Part shown: in pieces, positions 33,579-43,460 of the stretch
Numbering within the stretch: position 1 is the stretch's first letter
Layout of the letters: each line of letters opens with the position of its first letter
Source: Polymyxa betae
Lineage: Eukaryota; Endomyxa; Phytomyxea; Plasmodiophorida; Plasmodiophoridae
Length of the DNA stretch: 64,000 nucleotides
Assembly (NCBI GenBank): GCA_003693705.1
Contig: RBZT01000684.1
Coordinates: forward strand, 115,485 to 179,484
Direction of reading: 5' to 3'
Notes under the pieces: generated by a model
The model's database searches: none
The model's input: only the letters and a program-made list of their open reading frames with translations
Told to the model about the DNA's origin: nothing
Position numbers and translations under genes: made by a program

Positions 33579-34999
33579 ATGATGACCGCCGTAGAGATCG
33601 TGGAGGTGCATGGTCCAGCCCGGGACCCACAGACCGATGCGCTGCGCGTACTGGCCCCCGGAGCCCGGTTCTCCGCCCAGGAGCAGCCGTCCGATCTGGT
33701 TGTCGTACTGGCCGATGGACGCAAGATCGGCCCGTTCGACGCAGTCGTGGACTTGATCGGCGCTGATAGCGGGCTTGTAGCAGCGGCTCTATCACAGGAT
33801 ATGAAACGTTTCGATGACCATCTGATGTCCAGGACGTTCTTATGCGGGTCTGTTAGGGTTTAGTTTCTAGGGTTTTCCAGGGCTGTTTCTTGGTTTCGCC
33901 GTTTCTGGGCAGTTTGCGAATCGTCAGCATACGATTCTGATTCGAATTGCTTCGTAGAAATTCGTTATCGGTTACGGACCGGGTCGTACTGGGCCTGCTG
34001 CATTCGTACGTGGCCGCCCTGCCTGATACCGAACTCTATAAGTACTGTTGCGTCGCACGATGGTTCGATCACATCCAGTTCGTCGTACCAGTCCTGCCCC
34101 ATGGTAACGTAATCGGTCGACTGTAACGAAATAGGCTGTGATTAACGTTTCCGATCGCTCCAGTCAATATCAAGACTACTGTTGATAACCGACCACCAAA
34201 GGAGAATAAAAAGGCGAAGAAAGCGGCCGCCAACTCCAACAAGGGTGCTGGGGCCAGCACGTCCAGCTCCGTTGCGGATGCCGCCTGTTTCGATATTCGT
34301 ATTGGTCGCATCGTACATGTTGAAGGTCCCCGGATTTCTACGAGACGTTTCCCATTTTCGTTTCGCTTCTGGTTTTAAGTCATGTTTTCGTTACACCATC
34401 GCAGCTGCCTGATCATCAACTGATTATGTTACACAGCACATCCGACCGACCCGGGCCTGTACGTCGAGCAGATCGATGTCAGTCGGAGTCTGATACCTGG
34501 AGCCATCGCTGTTACTGAATCATACCATATAGCTTGGTGAAGGCAGCGGCCCCCGACAGATCGTCTCTGGTCTAGCCCGATTCGTTCCACTGTCGGAGAT
34601 GCAGGGCCGGTACGTCTGCGTCCTGGTGAATATCGACGCCTGTGAGATCAAGGGTGTGAAATCATCCGGTCTCGTATTATGTGCATCAAATCCTCCTCAT
34701 ACGATCGTTGAACCGATTCGCCCACCCGAATCCGTTCCTGCCGGCGAACGTATCATGTTCCCGGTAATGAGCTCCGCGTCTATCTCGGCCCCGATCGTCA
34801 CCACTCACTGTCTCTCCAGGGCGTACCGGCCCAGGACGCGATCGAGGTCCTGAAACCCAAGAAGCTGCATAAGCTGTTCAAATTGCTGAAGACGACCGAT
34901 GATGCCGAACCCTATGCTGTATGCGGCGATCTTGCCTTTATGACGACCCGAGGACGTATCAATTCGTCGTCCAATCTACGTAACTGTCAGATCAAATAA
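33579..34999 (+). CDS. Arc1p/AIMP1-like aminoacyl-tRNA synthetase cofactor
   Basis: Binds tRNA and tethers aminoacyl-tRNA synthetases. Exon 1 (start MMTAVEIVEV) and exon 2 form a GST-C-like domain: FDDHLMSRTFLCGNSLSV, TDRVVLGLLHSYVAALPDTE, ARWFDHIQFVVPVLPH. A lysine-rich linker follows (PPKENKKAKKAAA), then the EMAPII-type tRNA-binding domain: CFDIRIGRIVHVEAHPTDPG, LYVEQIDLGEGSGPRQIVSG, LARFVPLSEMQ, KSSGLVLCASN, AGERIMF and a GVPAQDAIEVLKPKK tail. Six exons with phase-consistent introns. The first intron (33848-33957) is 110 nt and carries telomere-like motifs. Divergent from the dimethylallyltransferase gene. An upstream ATG at 33513 is also in frame. Confidence 0.85.
33853..33876. repeat. 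Telomere-like motifs in first intron of AIMP1-like gene
   Basis: TTAGGGTTTA at 33853-33862 and CTAGGGTTTT at 33867-33876, within the 110-nt intron, here in the G-rich orientation relative to the gene. Confidence 0.75.
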
Positions 35000-35189
35000 A
35001 CAAACCAGCAGAATAGTCGTGCTTGCCAGCATCTGTGCGTAAGTCCCGTTGCGCCGGGGACCAGTATTCCCGTGGGTTGTGTGGTTTCGGGGACCTCGTG
35101 GTGACGCGATCCCGCTGGCCCCGATGCTGGTGAGCTCTGGTGTGTGATGATATGGAGGGCGGATGCTGATCTCTGTATGATAGAGTCTG

Positions 35190-35315
35190 ATGCTGGAATT
35201 AGACCCGCCCTCAATATCTGCATATCTACTAGGTGCGACTGTATTATTCGTTGGGGTCGTCGTACCTCTTATCATCATGGTTCGGCGTAATAAGCACGAA
35301 TTCAAGCTGATCTGA
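35190..35315 (+). CDS. Small single-pass membrane protein (41 residues)
   Basis: ATG to TGA frame with a typical small membrane protein layout: acidic/polar N terminus MLELDPPSISAY, one hydrophobic segment (LLGATVLFVGVVVPLIIM) and a basic C terminus RRNKHEFKLI. It may be complete or the last exon of a longer gene, since possible splice donors lie upstream. Family not recognised; small ER or mitochondrial membrane subunits have this shape. Confidence 0.4.
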   Translation: MLELDPPSISAYLLGATVLFVGVVVPLIIMVRRNKHEFKLI

Positions 35316-36026
35316 GCGTTTCAATCATGGCGAGCTGTATTCATCCTATCTTTAAACTATATCGACGCTGTATACGACGTCTGGGTTCTATAACGATTCG
35401 ATGTGGTGTTTCCTGCGATTAGCATCGTATTGCAGCTAGTCTTTCAAACAGTTCGTATTCAAGATTGATTCTTAACTAAAATGAACGCCTGAGCTTGCGT
35501 AGCCGATAGTTGTCGCTGATTGCTGAACATGCTGAATGTATTCTGCAATGGCTGCCATCCGATAGTCGATGGGAATAAGAAACGAACAATCTTTATCATT
35601 GTCCTAATTGCGATGAATGCCAATCAGTGAAAGCTGTATTATTAGAAGCATATGCAGACAACGGCAGGATTTGTTTCGATGTTTATAGACAGGTCAGAAT
35701 GTGAATCAATCTTCCAATACTGCAGATCGATGTCCAACATTTGGTTCATTGAACCACTCGATCATCGTCCGAAATGTGGAGATGATCGGATGTCATTCAT
35801 ATCTAAGCACATTGCTCAGACGAGATGCTAAACACGCAAACTGAAACAGATCTCCACATCTGCTGACAATTTTCAGCAACGAAATCGAGACAGAACCGCC
35901 CAGGCCCCAAGCTCATCAACTACCTCGATCTCAGTTTTCTCAGTAGAACCAATTCGAACTAAGTCCTATATACACTTATACAGGCAAATGAGCTTTACAA
36001 TTCGCGTTGTATTGGCGAACCATGGC
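35316..36026. other. Intergenic, nothing recognised
   Basis: AT-rich, no coding signal; upstream region of the TIP30-like gene. Confidence 0.4.
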
Positions 36027-36035
36027 TATATAAAG
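36027..36035 (+). promoter_or_regulatory. TATA-box-like element
   Basis: TATATAAAG about 120 bp before the first ATG of the TIP30-like gene, the clearest TATA-like element in the window. Confidence 0.45.
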
Positions 36036-36151
36036 GCCGTCAGGTAGTGGAGTTTTAATAAAAAAAGCGTTTTTTTCAAAAACAATTTTTTTGGGAAAAA
36101 TCAGCCCTGTCATACGTTTTTATGTTTCCTTAATTTTGTGAATTTTGTTTC

Positions 36152-37036
36152 ATGACCCATATCAGCCACTTCCCATTTCTGTTCATTCTCATCATCTCGG
36201 TCGTGTCCTGTACATCGGCCATGTCCGGTTATCGTGCTATAGTTCTGGGATCAACCGGCGCTGTTGGCCGCCATGTCGTCCAACATCTGGTTCGCAGCCC
36301 GAAATGCCAAGGTACATTGGGACCTCTCGCCCATCCTATCGGTCCATGATTGTCTCTGTTTAGCGATCACGGCCGTCGTTCGTCGATCGGGATCCGGCAA
36401 CGATTTGTTTGGCGTCAACTCCGATAAGATTCAGATCACCGTCGTCGATTTCGATGCCCTGGACGCCGAGCTCTTCAAGGGATTCGATATCGCCTTCTCT
36501 TGCTGTATGTTGTCGAACATGATGTCTCTGCCTGCTGAACTTTAATGCAGTAGGAACTACACGAAAGCAAGCTGGATCTGCAGAAGCATTTAAAAGAGTC
36601 GATCTGGATTATGTCGTGAATACAGCGCGACTATTAGCAGAGGCTGGCACTAAGCAGATGTTCCTGGTGACCGCCGCCAATGCCAATGCTAATAGCTGGT
36701 TTCTGTATCCCCAAACGAAAGGTCTCGCTGAACACAAAGTTGCTGATCTCAAGTTCCCTCGCCTGGTCGTCCTACGTCCTGGATTCCTGATTCGTGATCA
36801 GACAGATCGATTGGTGGAGAAAATCGGTGTCATGCTCACACCTTGTAAGATGATCAATATGTTTGTTAGCTGTATTGATGATAATGATAGCGTACATTCA
36901 AGTACATGCTGAACAAGTGGCCCGAGCTATGGTCAAATTAGCTGACGAATACGATACAGACATCGCCAAGCCAGAGACGATAGAGTTCGTTGAACATTCC
37001 ACGATCAAGACGATTGCTGCTAGTAGCTCGCTATAG
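36152..37036 (+). CDS. TIP30/HTATIP2-like NAD(P)-binding oxidoreductase
   Basis: Short-chain dehydrogenase-like protein of the atypical TIP30 group. Spliced exons give YRAIVLGSTGAVGRHVVQHL (cofactor loop), DKIQITVVDFDALDAELFKG, AFSCCLGTTRKQAGSAEAFK, RVDLDYVVNTARLLAEAG, MFLVTAANANANSWFLY, QTKGLAEHKVADLKFPRLVV and LRPGFLI. The third intron is best read as 36845-36902 (58 nt, donor GTAAGA), joining KIGVMLTP to LHAEQVARAMVK. The catalytic YxxxK is YPQTKG. An N-terminal hydrophobic stretch (about residues 6-19) preceding the usual start at 36221 looks like a signal peptide, so the protein may enter the secretory pathway, or translation may begin at 36221. Confidence 0.8.
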
Positions 37037-37157
37037 CCTAGATATGGAGATAATACATGGAAGTACTTGATAGATGATGTTCTCGAATGTTTCTGGAGCG
37101 TAACTCCTTCGTTCTGGATGATCTGCCAATTCTCAATTATCTGTGAATGTCCCAAGC

Positions 37158-40100
37158 ATGCTTAAAATATCGAATCTGTTAGTCTTCTTATATTTGATCC
37201 TGATTTGCTCGGCATCAGCTTTTGCATCCAATAATGTCAAGTCGTATGTCTACTGTTGGATGTTCATGTGATGTTATTGAATTATCAATAGGGATACCAC
37301 CAAGCAGCAACCGAACATGGCAATGCATCAGTTGAAGGGATCTTCATCGAATCACGATTCAAATGTGATGTCGTCGTCAGCAAGTAGTTCAAGCAAAAGC
37401 TTGAACGATAGAGATTCCAATCACAACGTATTTGCGAGCTATATATGACATTTGAAAATTATTTAATTAGGTTTAGGTGCAGCCTGTTAATCATCGTTCA
37501 GAGCAAGGTGCAGAATCCTATAAAAAAGAAACACATTTGGGCAATAAGCCCGTTAAGGCAACTTCAAAGCAAGTGGGTCAAGCTCCAACTTCATCGTCTT
37601 CTCTTGCAGTTGCTCCACAGAAAACTGTACCACCATATAATGGTGAAGTAGAGCTTCCGCCTCCTCACAAGACTCTTGCGAAAAAAAAACCGAAACAAAC
37701 TTCGCATGAAAATGGGAAGAAAGCGATTTTAAATCACAAAACACTGCTAACTGGGGAAACACACCAAACCAAGCCAGTTGTTCGGCACACTACACGAGCT
37801 CCTTTGAAAAAACAGAAACGAACTCAGCATGAAACCGTGAAGAAGAAAATCTTAAAGCAATNNNNNNNNNNNNNNNNNNNNNNNNNNNNNNNNNNNNNNN
37901 NNNNNNNNNNNNNNNNNNNNNNNNNNNNNNNNNNNNNNNNNNNNNNNNNNNNNNNNNNNNNGAAGAAGAAAATCTTAAAGCAATTAACTCTCAGCGCTCC
38001 TTTGAAGCCAAAACAGAAACGGACGAAAAAGAAAAGTTTGAAGAAGACAACTATGAAGAAAACAGCTAGGAGCAACATTCCTGCTTCAATGCCGGCTTCC
38101 ACTGCTATGGCAACACATACGACAGCAGCACCTTCTCAAGATACTATCATTGTGCCACCATCTTCAAGCGTTCCAGGTTCTGGCAACATCCCTATTCCAG
38201 GAACCAGTCCGATCGCAACGCAAACAATTCCAGCTCCAACCCAAGGCGATATTATCGTTCCGCCATTTACAAGCGCCTTGCCTTCAGACCACAACCCAAC
38301 AACAGCGCCTCCTTCCACAGCGATGGCAACGGAGATGACTACAGCACCATATCAAGGCGTTCATTCCACTTCAAGCGCTCCTTTGGGCAATATCCCAACT
38401 GTAACATCTGCTCCTCCTGTAATCGAAATGCACACCACAGCACCAATTCACGATGAAGTAGTTGGTCCTCCTTATACGAGCGCTCCATTGGGCAATAGCC
38501 CAACTGTAACACCCGCTTCCCCTGCTACTGAGATGCCCACCACAGCACCAATCCATGGCGAAGTAGTTGGTCCTCCTTATACGAGCGCTCCATTGGGCAA
38601 TAGCCCAACTGTAACACCCGCTTCCCCTGCTACTGAGATGCCCACCACAGCACCAATCCATGGTGAAGTAATTGTTCCTCCTTATACGAGCGCTCCATTG
38701 GGCAATAGCCCAACTGTAACACCCGCTTCCCCTGCTACTGAGATGCCCACCACAGCACCAATCCATGGCGAAGTAATTGTTCCTCCTTATACGAGCGCTC
38801 CTTTGGGCAATAGCCCAACTGAAACACCTGCTCCCCCTGCTGTCGAGATGCCCACCACCGCGCCATATCAAGGCGAAATAATTAAGTCTTCCCTTTCAAA
38901 CGCTCCTGCTTTGTGCCCTTGTTTAGTTTCAACCCCCGTTCGCATGCAGACACCGACAACAGAACCAACTACAGCCCCATATGAAGGCGAAGTAGTTCTG
39001 CCTCCTTCTCCGAGCACTCTTGCTTTAGGTAACACTCCGACTTCACCGCCCGCTTCAACTGCTGTCCAAGCACCGACGACAGCGCCAGTTCAGGGCGAAA
39101 TCATAGCTCCATCACCTTCGAATGATATTACGTATCAACATCTGCCTGATAGCCCCATGATCATAACTCAAAAGTCTTCTCACAATTCAGATAAGGCATC
39201 GACGGAAGATTCCAATTTCTCGGCACCGGCATCAACATCATGGGAAGGTAATGCAAACTAACTGTAGCTGACTGTTTCTTCAAACTAAGCTCAGATCCCT
39301 CGAATTCGCAAAAATCGTCGCCAAAGTCTTTAAGTTATGATTCACAGTCAACCAAAGACGACGATTACTCTTACCAGTCACCATCAATATCCCGGTCAGC
39401 AGAGACAAACTTGACAATGGGTAACATTCTTTACCAGTCGGATTCAAGCCCCCATATTGAACATTAGGTACAAGCGACACAGTGGCTCCTAACCTTGTCT
39501 CGATATCTGGAAATGAAACATCAGCAACGGATGCAGGCTCAATTAGCACAGCATTGTCTAATGGATCATCCAACACTTCTAGCAACTGGACATCATCCGA
39601 CAACTCTACTTCAGGAATAACCTCAAACTGGACCACAGTGGTCGCTTCGATGCCGAATGTGTCCTCAAATTCGACAGCAACGGATGGTTCTAACTCCACT
39701 TTGCTGAAGGGCAATTCAACAGGCTCTTCTGAGGTAGACGAGCAGTTTGTCCTAAAACTACTAACTAATGGCATTGCTGTAAACAAGGTTTCGATATCAA
39801 TCAATACTACAAAACCCACAAAAGGTGCTGTCATAAAAAAGAAGAAGGCTTCAAAGAAAAAAAGTACTATAGGCCGAGGAGACGGCCGTCTTAACCGCAG
39901 CATGTTAACAGTAATGTCACAACGTAAGAGAGCTAAGCCAACGAAGTCTACCAGAAACCTTAAAACCCCTTCATCAGCACAAAAAAAATCAGTCTCAACA
40001 TTGAAACACAAGCAAACCAAGCGCGTTAATGCATCAGCCATGCAAAAGGATGCAACAATCATGCCAACAGTAACGGCAATCATTCAAACAAAGAGGAACA

Positions 40101-40363
40101 AAAAATCTTCAGCGGCCAAGGGAGTGCCGAATACAGCACCCGCCACTTCAGCTCCGATCGTCGCACCAGCAACACCAAATCCCATTCCTAGCGGTCAGAT
40201 TGTTACCTTGCAACCGTTTCGACCTCAAATCGCAACCAGCGCTGTCTTCTCGAGCAGAAAAGCGGCCCCATCGGAGATCAATACCAACCAAGCGCCTCAG
40301 TCCATGAAGACTTCCCTAGCTTTCACGATAACATTTATAGCTCTTATGACGTTTGTAATATAA
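37158..40363 (+). CDS. Mucin-like repeat protein, signal peptide and probable GPI anchor
   Basis: Five exons (37158-37243, 37292-37427, 37477-39247, 39295-39420, 39468-40363) join in perfect phase to about 1004 residues including an assembly gap. Residues 1-22 are a signal peptide (LVFLYLILICSASAFA). Then come a Ser-rich segment, a Lys-rich segment interrupted by the gap, a Thr/Pro/Ala-rich region with four 35-residue tandem repeats (TTAPIHGEVVGPPYTSAPLG plus SPTVTPASPATEMP), a Ser/Asn/Thr region with many N-glycosylation sites (about 39560-39730), another Lys-rich part, and a final hydrophobic tail (SLAFTITFIALMTFVI) ending at the stop, as expected for GPI attachment. It is presumably a heavily O-glycosylated surface or wall protein. 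No enzymatic domain. Large antisense frames here are artefacts. Confidence 0.82.
37862..37961. other. Assembly gap (100 N)
   Basis: Exactly 100 undetermined bases, the usual placeholder size. The same sequence GAAGAAGAAAATCTTAAAGC occurs on both sides, so the gap sits in an unresolved tandem repeat and its true length is unknown. Confidence 0.98.
38434..38853 (+). repeat. Four 105-bp coding tandem repeats
   Basis: Units start at 38434, 38539, 38644 and 38749. Copies two to four are nearly identical, while the flanking TTAPYQGE-type segments are diverged versions of the same unit. Length is a multiple of three, so copy number can vary without changing the frame. Confidence 0.93.
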
Positions 40364-40416
40364 ATGTTTCCAATCTTAATAATAAACTAGTACGCTACAG
40401 TTTTAACCATTACTGA

Positions 40417-41503
40417 TTACTGTGACCTTGGATCTTTATGTAACCTCAACGCCGATTTGATCTTTTGAGACTGAAATTCTTCTATGTCAAATCGAGGATC
40501 TAAAAGCTGGTCACGATTAGCAATGCAATTATCTGGGATGTCTGTTTGAGCAGCTAGACAACCTAAGTGATCGCCGATAAGATTTATACCTATTCATTAA
40601 ACATAAAACACAAACCTCCAATCCACTTTAACGTATCAGGTGGGTAATTAGGCTTAATTATGTTAACCGAAGACCTCAAACCTATTAAACAGTGAGCAAA
40701 GAATGATGAGTTCATTGATTGAGCAAACTACCATCAAATTTCTTATTTGAATCGCCATCTATCCGTCGAAAGAGGTGATTCAAGATTAGATCCGGTATTC
40801 CAGGGATTGCAGCTACACCTCCTGATAGCACAATAGAGTTGATTAGGCACCGTCTACAGTCGATTGGCGATTTCGAGATTGTTTGAAGTAATAGATCTGC
40901 TGCGTCTCTAGCATAATCATCGCAGATTGCCATAAGTGTATCAAGTTCAATTATATGTCCTGGAAAATGACTGGATTGAAATCCTATTTTCGATCTCCGT
41001 TTCGGGCTCTTTACTTGCATATTCGCCAGGCCAGAAACCGTCATTAACTCGACAATATCGTCATCGCTAACTTCAGAATGTTCCAATCTTGTATATAAGC
41101 GGAAAAGTTCCAGAAACGGCTCCGAACTGATTTTCACTGCTGAGGAGAACAACTGGCCGAATATAACAGGAGCCACAGTCGTATGACGATAGGCGAGTTG
41201 AACGACTAAGACAGTACGACGAGCTGCTGTTAGACTAATCAGCAACGGAGCAGCAATGAATGCAACGTGTTTAGCTCTCAAAGACGCTAACTGCTGGGCA
41301 ATTTTTCGCTGCTTCGGTCTCGACCAATTCGTATCCCAGCAGACCAGAACGCGACCATTTCGAATCGCTGATATTGGAGGCAGATGTTGCAGCTCCAGCA
41401 GACGCCGGCGATGGGTCGCTGTATAGATGGGTCGCGGGTGTGATGCCAAACCATACAATTGCAATCTGGATCCCGACACTAACAAGACCCAATCAGAATC
41501 CAT
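40417..41503 (-). CDS. Actin-related protein, possibly Arp10-like
   Basis: Divergent actin-fold protein of about 320 residues. It begins MDSDWVLLVSGSRLQLYGLA and lacks the usual actin nucleotide loop. The C-terminal half has SPIDCRRCLINSIVLSGGVA followed by AIPGIPDLI, which is the actin family LSGGTTMYPG-type motif, then NIIKPNYPPDTLKWIGGCLA (the WIGGS region). Two introns (about 50 nt) interrupt the 3' part; the final exon ends FQSQKIKSALRLHKDPRSQ. Arp10/ACTR10 of dynactin is a candidate because it is similarly degenerate, but assignment to a subfamily is uncertain. Confidence 0.7.
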
Positions 41504-42015
41504 GTGAGGCTCTTCGTAACGTGAAAGACACTGAGAACTACACTGCACGCATGTGATAGGACTTCCGACCCGTTCACCTCACAATTTAGTAGGGCGGGTG
41601 CTATCAGCCTGTCAGAATAGCGAGGGGTTTCAGGGTTTGCCTTTCCATGCCAGCACAACCGGTAACTTCAATTCTAAGTGAAATAATAGATTCGAAATGA
41701 GTTATGATTGTATGTTTTTTTGAGCACAAATCCAGCCCGGGCATCATTGGCTTGGTTGTATTCATAGTCATCGTCAGTGAAAACGACGTTGTGGTCTGAC
41801 ATAAGTAATGACTGAAAGGAGAGAGAATCGTGAAAGCTTGAATCACAATGTGAGATGAAATGAAATCAGCCAATACGTCGTTGGTCAAAGGCAAGACAAA
41901 AACCACAATAATCGCATTAATGGGAAGATGACAACCTCGCCCCAATCATTAACGTCTACAAATGGATAAGGCTGCCATCAACAATAAAATGAAATAATTG
42001 GGATTTTTATGGAAT
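41504..42015. other. Intergenic between ARP and RPL12 genes
   Basis: Contains the small candidate frame at 41674-41802 and a weak telomere-like AGGGTTT near 41630. Nothing else recognised. Confidence 0.35.
41674..41802 (-). CDS. Candidate small protein (42 residues)
   Basis: ATG to TAG frame reading MSDHNVVFTDDDYEYNQAND then ARAGFVLKKTYNHNSF. The composition is protein-like and a possible splice acceptor (CCTTTCAG) precedes the ATG. It could be the start of a spliced gene whose next exon is not evident. Not recognised. Confidence 0.3.
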   Translation of the reverse strand: MSDHNVVFTDDDYEYNQANDARAGFVLKKTYNHNSFRIYYFT

Positions 42016-42513
42016 TTAAGCAGCAGGGACATCGACTTCACCGTTGTCGAGCTGGACCTGCAGGTCACGAGGGTGCTGGCCGTCTATTGTGCAGCCGACA
42101 GAGAAGCAGGTTCCCAGGATCTCCTTGACGGTTCCCTTGAGCTCCTTGGCCATGGATCGGGATCGCATAGTACGGGCGATGTCCAACAGGGCCTCGAACG
42201 AGATGTCACCGTTGTGCTTGATGTTCTTCTCCTTCTTACGATCACGGATGGGCTCCTTGAGAGCGGCAATGACTAGGGAGGAAGCAGATGGCACAACCTC
42301 GACCTGGGCCTGACGATTCTCAACGGTCAGCTTGCAGGTGACACGCAGACCCTTGTATTGCTGAGTGGCCTTGGCGATATCATCACCGATTTTCTTCGGG
42401 GAAAGACCCAGAGGACCGACTTTCGGGGCCAGAGTAGAGGCCGGGGCCGGTTCTCCTCCGAAAACACGAAGGTAGATGACGATAGTCGCGCCGGCTTCGA
42501 ACTTGGGCGGCAT
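42016..42513 (-). CDS. RPL12: 60S ribosomal protein L12 (uL11)
   Basis: Component of the ribosomal GTPase-associated stalk base. Single exon of 165 residues starting [20 protein letters not shown], then [20 protein letters not shown]-like segments ([16 protein letters not shown]), [40 protein letters not shown] and the C-terminal [18 protein letters not shown]. The start at 42513 matches the universal MPPKF start; the frame is open 12 codons further upstream but those are not conserved. Codons are GC-richer than the surroundings, as expected for a highly expressed gene. Confidence 0.96.
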   Translation of the reverse strand: MPPKFEAGATIVIYLRVFGGEPAPASTLAPKVGPLGLSPKKIGDDIAKATQQYKGLRVTCKLTVENRQAQVEVVPSASSLVIAALKEPIRDRKKEKNIKHNGDISFEALLDIARTMRSRSMAKELKGTVKEILGTCFSVGCTIDGQHPRDLQVQLDNGEVDVPAA

Positions 42514-42707
42514 GATTAACAGAAGAGAATTTGGATAATTGACGGACACCGTCGCGGACTAACATGGATCGGCCTATACTGTATCAGCGCTAATATGAGC
42601 ACCATTCATCTCAAACAAATCGTCGTTCACGACTTTTCGAAGAAGGCTACAATCGGATATTTAACCGAAGCATTCACGTGAACAGAGCGATGTTAGCCTG
42701 GTTAGGT

Positions 42708-43460
42708 TTATCGAGGATTTAAACTAATATGTGAAAGCATTTCGGGAATAGAAGCCAAGCAATGGCCGTATTGCGATGAATTGTTATACAGATCGAACAA
42801 AGGAACGGCGAGGAGTTTCAGATTGGCTGGGACAGCAAAGGCACACTTCTCTGGTAAAGGGACGAGATACACTTTACGAGCTTCTTTAGGAGAGATGACA
42901 TGAGGTGGAATGTAAGGATAGGCGACTTCTTCGAATGTTGGTCGCCACCAGGTCGCGATCAAAGGTCCGATCTGAAACGAAACCATTTTCAGCAAACGCT
43001 TTCGTCGTTCGTCAGGAACAGATTGTTACCGTCCATTCAATCGAGGTTTCGTTGCTATTGGCATCAAATGAGAGTTTCGAGGTCAGTTTTCTCTTCAGGC
43101 CTTCGATTTCATCGTCGCCAGCTTTGAGACGCCCTCCGGGACTGCATTTGAGCACTGCTGTATTAAAAACCTACTACAAATACAATAACGATGCTGATTT
43201 ACAGTTTAAAGCGATTCATGCCTTCCTGCAGCAGCAGGACGTGTGGATGGTTATGCAGATGAACGAGAAGGATCCCTTCAACGGAACGCTGCAGGCCTCC
43301 GGCTGCAAATTTCTAAACGGAGTGAGAGCCCAGCGTTCGTATTGGGACATCTCGATACCTGGCGAAGAATCACCTTCTGAGGTGCCTCTTTGCGCTTCAA
43401 AGGCGCCTTTTCACCAAACATCGAATGGCTGACATTATGGACATCGAAGACAGTGACCAT
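42708..43460 (-). CDS. NUDT21: Cleavage factor Im 25 kDa subunit (CPSF5/NUDT21)
   Basis: Binds UGUA in pre-mRNA and selects poly(A) sites; a Nudix fold without hydrolase activity. Exons join as MVTVFDVHNVSHSMFGEKAP, KFAAGGLQRSVEGILLVHLH, NHPHVLLLQEGMNRFKLPGG, RLKAGDDEIEGLKRKL, then IGPLIATWWRPTFEEVAYPY and KLLAVPLFDLYNNSSQYGHC. These follow CFIm25 from the Nudix box to the C terminus. The N-terminal extension is shorter than in animals. Four exons; introns 45-61 nt. The degenerate Nudix box (GGRLKAGDDEIEGLKRKL) lacks catalytic glutamates, as in the family. Confidence 0.92.

Noticed and set aside
36872-36902. 31-nt intron in the TIP30-like gene
   Set aside because: A 58-nt intron starting at the stronger donor GTAAGA (36845) uses the same acceptor and also keeps the frame.
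38434-38853. CRISPR-like repeat array
   Set aside because: Repeats are 105 bp, directly adjacent without spacers and coding; this is a protein repeat in a eukaryote.
38371-38871. 166-residue repetitive minus-strand frame
   Set aside because: Antisense of the 105-bp tandem repeats; a repeat length divisible by three keeps several frames open.
39280-40083. 267-residue open frame on the minus strand
   Set aside because: Antisense of the Ser/Thr/Lys-rich part of the mucin-like protein; the plus-strand exons join in phase and end in a GPI-type tail, so the minus frame is a composition artefact.
40560-40625. 26-nt intron in the actin-related gene
   Set aside because: A 53-nt intron from the same donor gives the expected WIGGCLA junction.
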